NCBI GenBank assembly: GCA_027451045.1
Contig: DAIDKC010000095.1
Location: forward strand, 1 to 36,059
DNA from: Holophagaceae bacterium
GTDB lineage: Bacteria > Acidobacteriota > Holophagae > Holophagales > Holophagaceae
Direction: 5' to 3'
DNA: 36,059 nt
How positions within the stretch are numbered: position 1 is the first letter of the stretch; each line of letters opens with the position of its first letter. Below are positions 30,151 to 36,059 of this stretch, in pieces. The position numbers were made by a program, and so were the translations under genes. Below the pieces are notes generated by a model. That model made no database searches and was not told the DNA's origin. It saw only the letters and a list, made by a program, of their open reading frames with translations.

Positions 30151-31038
30151 TTGGTCCGGAAGCAGCGCCGGACCTCCACCTGGGCCCTGGTCGTCTGGGG
30201 GCTCGTCGTGCTGGCGGCGGGCCTCGGCGTCGGTTTCCTGCTCGGGAATCGGGGATGCGGCCGCCGGGAGGCCCCTGCCCGGACGGCCCCCTCGCGGGAA
30301 GGCCCCACCCACCCGCTCCCCGGAGCCCATCCGCGGGCGGCCCGGCCAGCCGGCCACCCCGCCCCCTCCCTGCCGAAGCTGGCCCTGGTCATTGACGACC
30401 TGGGCTACATGCCCCCCGAGCTGGTCACGCGCCTCTGCAGCCTCCCGATCCCCCTCACGGTGGCGGTCCTGCCCTACCAGGAGTACAGCCGGGAGAGCGC
30501 CGAGATCGCCCACCGGATGGGCAAGCAGGTCATGCTCCACCTGCCCATGGAACCCATCGGCTACCCGGCACCGGGCCGGGACCCCGGCCCCAACGCCATC
30601 CTCTACAACCTGCCGGAATCCGAGGTGCGGCGCCGCGTTCGGATGGCGCTGGAGGCCGTCCCCTTCCGCGCCGGGGTCAACAACCACATGGGGAGCAGGA
30701 TCACCCCGGACCGCACCCGCATGACCTGGGTGCTCCAGGAGATCAAGGCCAGCCACTGCTTCTTCGTGGACAGCCGCACGGAGAAGGACAGCGTGGCCTA
30801 CGCGGTGGCCGAGCAACTGGGGGTCCCAGCGGTCCAGCGCAAGGTCTTCCTGGACGACGACAAGTCCTTCGCCGCCGAATCGCAGCAGTGGGACCGGGCC
30901 CTTGCCCTGGCCCGGAAGGACGGGTCGGTGCTCATGATCGGCCACATCTATCCCGAGACGGTGGGCGCGCTGGAGAAGCTGGTCCCCCGCGCCGAGGGCC
31001 AGGTCCAGTTCGTGACCGCGGGAGAGCTGGCCCACTAG
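30151..31038 (+). CDS. Divergent polysaccharide deacetylase (YibQ-like)
   Basis: 295 aa: an N-terminal membrane helix (about 10-30, LVVWGLVVLAAGLGVGFLLG), a Pro/Arg-rich linker, then the divergent polysaccharide deacetylase domain of the YibQ family. Seen: LALVIDDLGYMPPELV, LTVAVLPYQEYSRE, MLHLPMEPIGYP, NNHMGSRIT, FFVDSRTEKDSVAYAVA, VFLDDDKSF and GHIYPET; the Asp-Asp and His positions fit a metal site. Its start is a TTG directly after the TAG of the preceding gene, with AGGCGG upstream; no better start exists without losing the membrane helix. Likely acts on cell-wall glycans in the periplasm together with the S41-like protein; activity has not been shown for the family as far as I know. Confidence 0.88.
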   Translation: MVRKQRRTSTWALVVWGLVVLAAGLGVGFLLGNRGCGRREAPARTAPSREGPTHPLPGAHPRAARPAGHPAPSLPKLALVIDDLGYMPPELVTRLCSLPIPLTVAVLPYQEYSRESAEIAHRMGKQVMLHLPMEPIGYPAPGRDPGPNAILYNLPESEVRRRVRMALEAVPFRAGVNNHMGSRITPDRTRMTWVLQEIKASHCFFVDSRTEKDSVAYAVAEQLGVPAVQRKVFLDDDKSFAAESQQWDRALALARKDGSVLMIGHIYPETVGALEKLVPRAEGQVQFVTAGELAH

Positions 31039-31057
31039 GGGCCTCCGGCCTCCTCCC

Positions 31058-31079
31058 GGCCCGGGGTATTCCCCTGGCC
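31058..31079 (+). terminator. Hairpin after YibQ-like gene
   Basis: GGCCCGGGG TATT CCCCTGGCC: 8 paired bases with one internal mismatch and a 4-base loop, 20 bp past the stop and just upstream of the fluoride operon promoter. No T-run. Confidence 0.45.
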
Positions 31080-31091
31080 CGGCGGGCCTCC

Positions 31092-31097
31092 TAGACT
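31092..31097 (+). promoter_or_regulatory. -10 box of the fluoride operon
   Basis: TAGACT, with expected transcription start at about 31104, exactly where the riboswitch aptamer begins. The -35 region (TTCCCC at 17-bp spacing) is poor. Confidence 0.5.
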
Positions 31098-31103
31098 CGT
31101 CCC

Positions 31104-31150
31104 AGGAGATGGCATTCCTCCTCTAACCGCCGCCGGCTGATGATGCCTAG
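31104..31150 (+). promoter_or_regulatory. Fluoride riboswitch (crcB motif) aptamer
   Basis: Matches the fluoride aptamer layout. First stem GGAG (31105-31108) with CTCC, enclosing a loop with ATGGCATT; then TAACCGCC and a short GCC/GGC hairpin; then the signature GGCTGATGATGCC. The loop GGCAT (31111-31115) can pair with ATGCC (31143-31147), giving the characteristic pseudoknot. The gene downstream is crcB, the classic target. Fluoride binding through Mg ions should stabilise the fold and turn on the exporter. Confidence 0.88.
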
Positions 31151-31156
31151 ATCCCC

Positions 31157-31200
31157 CTCCCGCATCCGGGAGACCTCCATCACCTCCATGTCCGAGGAGG
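31157..31200 (+). promoter_or_regulatory. Expression platform: hairpin and Shine-Dalgarno-masking repeats
   Basis: Downstream of the aptamer a perfect CTCCCG CATC CGGGAG hairpin (31157-31172) is followed by two copies of ACCTCCAT (31173-31180, 31182-31189). Either CCTCC can pair with the crcB Shine-Dalgarno GGAGG (31196-31200); the nearer one forms a hairpin with an 8-base loop. No T-run is present, so control is probably at translation initiation, not transcription termination. Confidence 0.6.
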
Positions 31201-31204
31201 CGTC

Positions 31205-31588
31205 ATGTCCCCTCTCGCAGTCCTTGCCGTCGGCATTGGCGCCGCCCTCGGCGCATGGCTCCGCTGGGGCCTGGGTCTCTGGCTGAACCCCCTGTTCCCG
31301 GCCATCCCGCCGGGCACCCTGGCCGCCAACCTCCTGGGCGCCTATCTCATGGGCTTGGCCCTGGCCGCCTTCAGCCACTGGGGGGGGCTCAGTCCCGAGC
31401 TGAAGCTCGGCTTCGCCACCGGATTCCTCGGAGGGCTCACCACGTTCTCGACATTTTCTGGCGAAGTCACCAGCCTCATGATGCGGCAGCAGGTGGGCAT
31501 GGCCCTGGGCGAGATCGGCCTCCATGTGGCAGGCTCACTGGGCATGACCTACCTTGGCATCAAGACGCTCAGGCTCCTCGTCGCGTGA
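31205..31588 (+). CDS. crcB: Fluoride channel CrcB/Fluc
   Basis: Small inner-membrane fluoride exporter, 127 aa, four helices, working as a dual-topology dimer. Diagnostic: NLLGAYLMG (Asn of the pore), and [15 protein letters not shown], the almost invariant central block with the Thr-Phe residues lining the pore. Start at ATG 31205 with GAGGAGG four bases upstream, which the leader can mask. First gene of a three-gene unit with DUF190 and an MFS transporter; a fluoride riboswitch upstream confirms the role. Confidence 0.96.
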   Translation: MSPLAVLAVGIGAALGAWLRWGLGLWLNPLFPAIPPGTLAANLLGAYLMGLALAAFSHWGGLSPELKLGFATGFLGGLTTFSTFSGEVTSLMMRQQVGMALGEIGLHVAGSLGMTYLGIKTLRLLVA

Positions 31589-31599
31589 AGGGGGATCCC

Positions 31600-31923
31600 A
31601 TGGTCAATGGAGAACGCATCTACTTCTACGTGCGGGAAGGCCAGCGCCACAAGGGACTGCTGCTCTACGAGTGGATGCTCCGGCAGGCCCGGAGCATCGG
31701 ATTCTCGGGGGGCACGGCCATCCAGAGCCTGGCCGGCTTCGGCCGCCACGGCTGGCACGAGGCCCATTTCTTCGAGGAGGCCGGCCAGCTCCCCGTGCTC
31801 TGCATCTTCGTGGGAACCACCCCCCAGCTCGACGCGCTCGTCCAGGCGGTCGCGGACGCGGGCCTGTCCGTGTTCTACAGCCGGCATCCGGTGCAGTTCG
31901 GCATCACCGGACCGCAGGCCTGA
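31600..31923 (+). CDS. DUF190 family protein
   Basis: 107-aa soluble protein with a PII/CutA-like ferredoxin fold: ERIYFYVREGQRHKGLLLYEWMLRQARSIGFSG in pieces, GFGRHG at the position of a flexible loop, LPVLCIFVGT near the end. DUF190 genes commonly sit next to crcB, and the PII-like fold suggests a ligand-sensing or gating partner; its exact biochemical role is not known to me. ATG at 31600 with AGGGGGAT upstream, 11 bp after crcB. Confidence 0.9.
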   Translation: MVNGERIYFYVREGQRHKGLLLYEWMLRQARSIGFSGGTAIQSLAGFGRHGWHEAHFFEEAGQLPVLCIFVGTTPQLDALVQAVADAGLSVFYSRHPVQFGITGPQA

Positions 31924-31926
31924 GCC

Positions 31927-33153
31927 GTGGTGGAGGAGCGCGCCTGGCTGAACCGGACCGTCTGGGGGATGGCCCTCACCAGCTTCCTCTCGGACCTGGG
32001 GCACGAGGCGCAAAGTACCCTCCTGCCCGGTTTCATGGCGGTCCTGGGGTTGCCCCCCCTGGCCCTGGGCGCGGTGGAGGGCCTGGCGGACGCGGCCTCG
32101 AGCTTCATGAAGCTGGGCGCAGGCTGGCTCTCCGACCGCATCGGCCGGCGCAAGGGTCTGGTGGTGGGCGGCTACCTGTCCACGGGGCTGGCTTCGGGCT
32201 TCATCGCCATGGCCGCGGGCTGGCCCCTCATCCTCTTCGGCAAGTTCTTCGGCTGGCTGGGCCGCGGGCTGCGGGGGCCCCTCCGGGACGCCCTGCTCAC
32301 CGACAGCATCCCCCCGGAAGCCCGGGGGCGGGCCTTCGGATTCCACCGGGCCGGAGACACGGTGGGGGCGATCCTCGGCCCCTTCGCGGCGGTGCTGGTG
32401 CTGGGCTGGGCCACCTCCCACGGGCTCGCCACCCTCGCCTTCCAGCGCCGCCTCATGGCCTGGACCCTCGTGCCCGGCGTCCTGTCGGCCCTGGCCTTCG
32501 CCTTCCTCGTGAAGGAGCGGGTCCGCTCCCGGACGGCCCCGCTCTCCTTCCGGCACGCCCTGGGCCAGATGCCGGAAACCTTCCGCAGCTACCTGACGGG
32601 CGTGGGGATCTTCGGCGCAGGGGACTACGCCCACACCCTCCTGATCCTGGCCGCCGCCCAGCTCCTGGCCCCGGCCTGCGGGCCGGCCCGGGCCGCCGCC
32701 CTGGGCGGGCTGCTCTACGTCTGGCACAACATCGTCTACGCCCTGTCCTCCTATCCCGCCGGGGCCCTCGCCGATCGCTTCCACAACCACCGGCGGATCC
32801 TCGGCCTGGGCTACGGCGTGTCCGTGGCGGTGCCCCTGCTGCTCATGCTGGCCTTCCACCAGGGGGCCGCCACCGTGCCGCTCATGGCCCTGGTATTCGC
32901 CCTGGCGGGACTTGTGAACGGCCTCCAGGACACCCTGGAGAAGTCCACCACCGCGGATCTCGTGCCCGCCGACCACCGGGGGCTGGGGTTCGGCCTGCTC
33001 GGCGCCGTCAACGGCGGCGGGGATTTCATCTCGAGCTTCCTGGTAGGCGCCCTCTGGACCCTCCACCCCCTCTGGGGCTTCGGGTACGCGGCCGTGCTCA
33101 TGGCCCTGGGCTCGGCCGTCACTCTGGCCGGGGCCCGCGCGGCCAGGGCCTGA
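31927..33153 (+). CDS. MFS transporter in the fluoride operon
   Basis: Major facilitator superfamily permease, 408 aa, about 12 helices. Seen: the loop 2-3 motif GAGWLSDRIGRRKGLVVGGY, then FGKFFGWLGRGLRGPLRDALL, HRAGDTVGAILGPFAAVL in the fifth helix (motif C-like), and AGALADRFHNHRRILGLGYG in the second half. The substrate is not recognisable; no known fluoride-specific motif. It starts with GTG 3 bp after the DUF190 stop (a second GTG follows), so it is surely in the same transcript and should be induced by fluoride. It may export a metabolite or inhibitor made harmful by fluoride, or use an accompanying ion. Ends 8 bp before a convergent gene. Confidence 0.88.
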   Translation: MVEERAWLNRTVWGMALTSFLSDLGHEAQSTLLPGFMAVLGLPPLALGAVEGLADAASSFMKLGAGWLSDRIGRRKGLVVGGYLSTGLASGFIAMAAGWPLILFGKFFGWLGRGLRGPLRDALLTDSIPPEARGRAFGFHRAGDTVGAILGPFAAVLVLGWATSHGLATLAFQRRLMAWTLVPGVLSALAFAFLVKERVRSRTAPLSFRHALGQMPETFRSYLTGVGIFGAGDYAHTLLILAAAQLLAPACGPARAAALGGLLYVWHNIVYALSSYPAGALADRFHNHRRILGLGYGVSVAVPLLLMLAFHQGAATVPLMALVFALAGLVNGLQDTLEKSTTADLVPADHRGLGFGLLGAVNGGGDFISSFLVGALWTLHPLWGFGYAAVLMALGSAVTLAGARAARA

Positions 33154-33161
33154 GGGGGGCC

Positions 33162-33782
33162 TCAATCCTCGAGGGAGAGGTCCCAGGCCCGGGCTACGAC
33201 GCGCGCCCAGTGGTGGTTCCAGGCCCGGGTCCAGAGCAGGGTGCCCTCCTTCATGTCCGAAGCCCGCAGCCGGTCCTGCAAGGCCGCCTTCATGGCCTCG
33301 GCCTCGGTCCCCAGGGCCGCCTCCGCCCGTACCAGGAGGGCGGCCCGGGCCTCCCGTTCCCGATCGTGGTGCTCCAGGTAGCCAGGCGCGTCCGGGGGGG
33401 GGGATGCGGCCCGCAGTCGCAGCCAGGCGTCGAAGGCGGCCCTGGCCTCGGGATCATCCCGCAAGGGCGCCTTCACCCGCTCCCAGCCCCGGCCGTCCCC
33501 GAGGGCCGGGCCGGCCCGGAGCAGGGCCTCCCGGACCTTCATGGCCTTGGCCACGTCCCCGTCCAGGTGCTTCAGCGCCACGAAGGTGCGCGGCTTCTCG
33601 CGCTTCGCCCTGCGGTCGAAGAAGGTGTTGAGGGCGGAGACCACCACGTCCATGGGGACTCCGGAGGCCTCCCACGCCAGCACTTGGCGGTAGTCCTCGC
33701 TGCCCAGCAGGCCCGCCCGGCCCCAGGCCCGGAAGGCCCATTCCCGCTCGAGCCAGTCCTTCTCCTCGCGGGTGTAGGCCAT
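33162..33782 (-). CDS. Hypothetical protein, 206 aa
   Basis: No family recognised. A soluble, charged, helical protein rich in Arg, Glu and Trp; the N-terminus TREEKDWLEREWAFRAWGRAGLLGSEDY is followed by VPMDVVVSALNTFFDRRAKREKPRTF, and the C-terminus has a Trp/His patch, TRAWNHHWARVVARAWDLS. The early segment somewhat resembles small helical domains found near DNA-replication or regulatory proteins, but I cannot support a name. ATG at 33782 overlaps the stop of the lipoprotein gene by one base (TGATG), so it is translationally coupled; an in-frame upstream extension is rejected because it runs through that gene. Confidence 0.75.
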   Translation of the reverse strand: MAYTREEKDWLEREWAFRAWGRAGLLGSEDYRQVLAWEASGVPMDVVVSALNTFFDRRAKREKPRTFVALKHLDGDVAKAMKVREALLRAGPALGDGRGWERVKAPLRDDPEARAAFDAWLRLRAASPPPDAPGYLEHHDREREARAALLVRAEAALGTEAEAMKAALQDRLRASDMKEGTLLWTRAWNHHWARVVARAWDLSLED

Positions 33783-34126
33783 CAGGGCTTGGGAGTCTGC
33801 GCGGCAGGCTCCGGGACCAGCCAGGTACCGTCCTTCAGCTGGAGGGCGTTGTGGGTCCAGCCCAGCACCTCGTCGGGATAGATCCGGGCCCGGGCGAAGC
33901 CCCGCAGGCGGAAGGTCCCGGAAGCCACCGGATGCCCCTTCCGGTCCCATACATCCACGTGCCACTGCGTGCCACCCAGGTGGGCGATCTGGACGAAGAC
34001 GGCCCCCTTGCCCACCCCGGCCCAGTGGGCCCCGGGCGGCAGGGAGCCGGGTTTCGCCGGGATCGTCGAGCAGGCCGCCAGGACCAGGCAGGCCACGCCG
34101 GCAGCCAGCAGCTTTCCATGCCTCAT
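33782..34126 (-). CDS. Small lipoprotein
   Basis: 114 aa with a lipoprotein signal: basic start MRHGK, hydrophobic core, lipobox LAAC with Cys19, then STIPAKPG. The mature part (about 95 residues) is beta-rich: GAVFVQIAHLGGTQWHVDVWDRK, GTFRLRGFARARIYPDE, LQLKDGTWLVPEP. The residues after Cys19 (Ser, Thr) do not include an inner-membrane Asp+2 retention signal, so outer-membrane sorting is plausible. ATG at 34126 has GAGGTGG four bases upstream. Divergent from map; coupled to the following hypothetical gene. Function unknown. Confidence 0.8.
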   Translation of the reverse strand: MRHGKLLAAGVACLVLAACSTIPAKPGSLPPGAHWAGVGKGAVFVQIAHLGGTQWHVDVWDRKGHPVASGTFRLRGFARARIYPDEVLGWTHNALQLKDGTWLVPEPAAQTPKP

Positions 34127-34150
34127 GGTTCCACCTCGGATTCCCATTCT

Positions 34151-34170
34151 AGTCCCGTCTAGACTGGACT
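34151..34170. promoter_or_regulatory. 20-bp near-perfect palindrome over the map promoter
   Basis: AGTCCCGTCT / AGACTGGACT: arms match at 9 of 10 positions with no spacer; the core GTCTAGAC is perfect. It contains the TAGACT -10-like box (34160-34165) of map and lies 25 bp upstream of the lipoprotein ATG, so a bound dimer could block both genes. Confidence 0.5.
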
Positions 34171-34181
34171 CCGGAGGGGAC

Positions 34182-34979
34182 ATGGTCCTGGTCCGCGAAC
34201 AGATCCGCTACAAGAGCCGCAAGGAGATCGAGAAGCTCCGCGAGGCCGGCCGGGTGGCCGCCAACGCCCTGCGCTTGGCCGCCCGCGCCGCCAAGCCGGG
34301 GGTGAGCCTGCTCGAGCTCGACCGCGTGGCCGAGGCCTACATCCGCCAGCAGGGCGCCACGCCCAGCTTCAAGGGCTACCACGGCTTCCCGGGCACCCTC
34401 TGCACCTCGGTGAACGACAAGGTGGTGCATGGCATCCCCACCAAGTACGTCCTCCAGGAGGGGGACATCATCGCCATTGACTGCGGCGCCAAGCTGGACG
34501 GGTACCACGGGGATACCTGCCTCACCGTGGGCGTCGGGACGATCAGCGACGAGGCCCGGAGGCTCATCCAGACCGCCCAGCTCGCCATGTACCTGGGGAT
34601 CGAGCACTGCAAGCCGGGCCTGCGCCTGGGCGACATGGCCACCGCCGTGCAGCGCTTCGCCGAGGAACGTGGCTATTCCATCGTGCGGGAGTACATCGGC
34701 CATGGCCTCGGGCGCGACCTGCACGAGGACCCCCAGGTGGTCTACGCCGACCAGCGCCCCGGCACCGGCTTCCGCATGGAGCCCGGCATGACCATCACCA
34801 TCGAGCCCATCCTCAACACCGGCACGCACAAGTGCCTGGTGGAGCCCGACGGCTGGACCGTCCGCACCCGCGACGGGGGCCTCTCCGCCCAGTTCGAGCA
34901 CGACATCGCCATCACCAAGGACGGCCCCGAGATCCTCAGCATCCCGGACAAGGAGTTCGAGCTGGAGGACGGGCTGTAG
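34182..34979 (+). CDS. map: Methionine aminopeptidase, type I
   Basis: Removes the initiator Met from nascent proteins, 265 aa, one-domain type Ia without an N-terminal zinc-finger extension. All metal ligands are present: Asp100 (AIDCGAKLDGYHGD), Asp111, His174 (YIGHGLGRDLHE), Glu208 (ITIEPIL) and Glu239 (QFEHDIAIT); His83 lies in KVVHGIP. ATG at 34182 has GGAGG six bases upstream. Its promoter is overlapped by a 20-bp palindrome. It ends 4 bp before the convergent ABC permease gene. Confidence 0.97.
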   Translation: MVLVREQIRYKSRKEIEKLREAGRVAANALRLAARAAKPGVSLLELDRVAEAYIRQQGATPSFKGYHGFPGTLCTSVNDKVVHGIPTKYVLQEGDIIAIDCGAKLDGYHGDTCLTVGVGTISDEARRLIQTAQLAMYLGIEHCKPGLRLGDMATAVQRFAEERGYSIVREYIGHGLGRDLHEDPQVVYADQRPGTGFRMEPGMTITIEPILNTGTHKCLVEPDGWTVRTRDGGLSAQFEHDIAITKDGPEILSIPDKEFELEDGL

Positions 34980-34983
34980 CGGG

Positions 34984-35724
34984 CTACCGCAACGCCACGC
35001 GGCCCGCTTCCGCAAAAAGCGCCAGCACCAGCCCAAGCCACAACGTCGGCAGGACCGCCGGAGCACCGGTGCGCCGGATCCGTCTGCGGTAGGCGTGGAC
35101 CGAAAGACCGAGGGAGATGGCCCCCAACGCGGGCACCAGGGCCAGGGCCCTCGCCAGGGCAGCCGGGTCATCCAGCAGGCGGTTCAGCAGGGCCAGACCC
35201 CCCTCCTGGAACCCATGCCAGCCGGCCACCAGGCCGATCAGACCCAGGCCGGCCCCCAGGGACGCGGCGAAGAGACTCACGGCCAGGTCGCCCTCGAAGC
35301 GGAACTGGAAGGGCAGGTAGAGGAAGAGCACCGTGGCCAGGAAGAGCCCCTGCAGGCTGAGCCCCGTAACCAGGTCCGGCAGCCGCATGTCCTGGGCCCA
35401 GAGGAAACCCAGCCGATGGCCCACGCCGCCCAGGATGAGGAAGGCCGCGAGGGTGAGCGTCAGCGCGGCGGTGGCCGTCAGGTACCGCGCGAGGACGATC
35501 CGGGTGCGGGAAACCGGAAGGGCGAGGAGAAAGGGCTCCACCGAATCATTCAGGTTCTGGAACACGGGAATGAGCATGAGGAGGGCGGCCGGCATGAAGG
35601 CCGCCGCCAGCAGCCCTTGGAGCCCGTGGGTGAAGACCATGGCCACCTGGAGCATGAAGATGGGGGTCAGCGGGAGCAGGATCCGCCGGTTCAGGGTCCA
35701 GTCCATACGGATCAGCGCGAGCAT
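34984..35724 (-). CDS. ABC-2 type exporter permease
   Basis: 246-aa membrane protein with about six helices: LLPLTPIFMLQVAMVFTHGL, FMPAALLMLIPVF, ALTLTLAAFLILGGVG, LQGLFLATVLFLYLPFQF, SLFAASLGAGLGLIGLVAG and LPTLWLGLVLALFAEAG. The block NDSVEPFLLALPVSRTRIVLARYL is typical of the ABC-2 subfamily paired with short ATPases (bacteriocin- or YtrB-like exporters). Start at ATG 35724 with GGAGGAGG seven bases upstream; the gene overlaps the end of the ATPase gene by 13 bp, so both subunits are coupled. Substrate unknown. Confidence 0.8.
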   Translation of the reverse strand: MLALIRMDWTLNRRILLPLTPIFMLQVAMVFTHGLQGLLAAAFMPAALLMLIPVFQNLNDSVEPFLLALPVSRTRIVLARYLTATAALTLTLAAFLILGGVGHRLGFLWAQDMRLPDLVTGLSLQGLFLATVLFLYLPFQFRFEGDLAVSLFAASLGAGLGLIGLVAGWHGFQEGGLALLNRLLDDPAALARALALVPALGAISLGLSVHAYRRRIRRTGAPAVLPTLWLGLVLALFAEAGRVALR

Positions 35725-36059
35725 GCGACAGCCTCCTCCAGCGGACGGTCGAGGAGGTACACCAGATCCTCCAGCCGGGGCCGCGCCACGAGGGTGTCCC
35801 CGGGGGGCGCAGATGTTCCCGCGGGGCAGAGCAGTTCCAGCCCCAGGTCGGTGCGTCGGCCGCCCCGGGCGGCTCGGCCCAGAGGGGTGTCCAGCAGGTC
35901 CTCGCCGCCCTTCACGACCTGCCACCCTTCGAGCAGATCGTCCTTGGCGCCCGACAGGACCAGCCGGCCCGACTTGAGAAGGGCCACATGGTCGGCGATC
36001 CGGTCCAGGTCCGAGGTGATGTGGGTCGAGAAGAGCACCGCTCGATGCTCCTCCTGCAC
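35712..36059 (-). CDS. ABC transporter ATP-binding subunit (C-terminal part, cut by window edge)
   Basis: Last 115 or so residues of an ABC ATPase; Walker A, signature motif and Walker B lie beyond the right edge. The visible part begins just before the H-loop (FSTHITSDLDRIADHVALLKSGRLVLSGAKDDLLE) and continues into a C-terminal regulatory stretch (WQVVKGGEDLL, LELLCPAGTSAPPGDTLVARPRLEDLVYLL) of the kind that ends ABC-2 exporters of the CcmA/YtrB group. Pairs with the permease that overlaps its 3' end. Confidence 0.85.
   Translation of the reverse strand: MQEEHRAVLFSTHITSDLDRIADHVALLKSGRLVLSGAKDDLLEGWQVVKGGEDLLDTPLGRAARGGRRTDLGLELLCPAGTSAPPGDTLVARPRLEDLVYLLDRPLEEAVACSR

Noticed and set aside
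31109-31126. Five-codon ORF (MAFLL) at the start of the fluoride leader
   Set aside because: The ATG and codons are part of the conserved aptamer sequence; peptide coding is coincidental.
1-36059. CRISPR arrays, insertion sequences, phage genes, tRNA or rRNA genes
   Set aside because: No regularly spaced repeats, transposase or integrase motifs, or RNA gene signatures were seen on reading both strands.

Overview
The window is about 36 kb of very GC-rich, densely packed bacterial chromosome with no rRNA, tRNA, CRISPR array, transposase or phage gene that I can see. The gene mix (a quinol nitric oxide reductase, a ResB-like cytochrome biogenesis protein, an IspH fused to a UbiA-like membrane domain, a Lrp-type regulator beside a cystathionine gamma-synthase family enzyme, a CoA-transferase/lyase cluster) suggests a Gram-negative, respiring soil or sediment bacterium. 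My best guess is Acidobacteriota, class Holophagae (Geothrix/Holophaga-like). This rests on recalled protein style, not a search; a deltaproteobacterial relative is the main alternative. Outer-membrane barrel and lipoprotein genes support a diderm envelope.

Region 1 (1-13277, all on the minus strand) reads from right to left: ispH-ubiA fusion, ResB-like protein, a YncE-like propeller gene broken by an in-frame TAG, an SDR oxidoreductase, a 36-codon ORF that copies the start of polA, polA, and then a tight four-gene cluster: isocitrate/isopropylmalate-family dehydrogenase, HMG-CoA-lyase-like enzyme, class III CoA-transferase, and a LeuC/homoaconitase-like subunit that runs off the left edge. 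The cluster is chemically coherent: 2-oxoacid + CO2 to 3-substituted malate, isomerised to 2-substituted malate, activated to its CoA ester and cleaved to acyl-CoA + 2-oxoacid, or the reverse. Key residues in the dehydrogenase and the lyase differ from the textbook enzymes, so the substrate is probably not isocitrate or HMG-CoA. This is my best candidate for an undescribed system.

Region 2 (13293-25623) holds an HGSNAT/DUF1624-like membrane acyltransferase, an outer-membrane barrel, an orphan qNOR with a palindrome at activator distance from its -10 box, an RsbW-like kinase with no visible partner, an unknown 437-aa protein overlapping a DUF1569 gene, a Lrp regulator divergent from a PLP enzyme across an AT-rich operator region, recG, and a secreted subtilase preceded by phased direct repeats.

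Region 3 (25773-31038) is envelope- and cofactor-related: a secreted MEMO-family protein, coaD, ddl, a tiny flagellar-rod-like protein, an S41/CtpA homolog lacking the catalytic Ser/Lys dyad, and a YibQ-like divergent polysaccharide deacetylase.

Region 4 (31092-33153) is a fluoride-response operon: a -10 box, a recognisable fluoride (crcB) riboswitch, a Shine-Dalgarno-masking hairpin, crcB, a DUF190 gene and an MFS transporter. Region 5 (33162-36059) holds a hypothetical protein and a lipoprotein, map with a near-perfect 20-bp palindrome over its promoter, and an ABC-2 exporter cut by the right edge.
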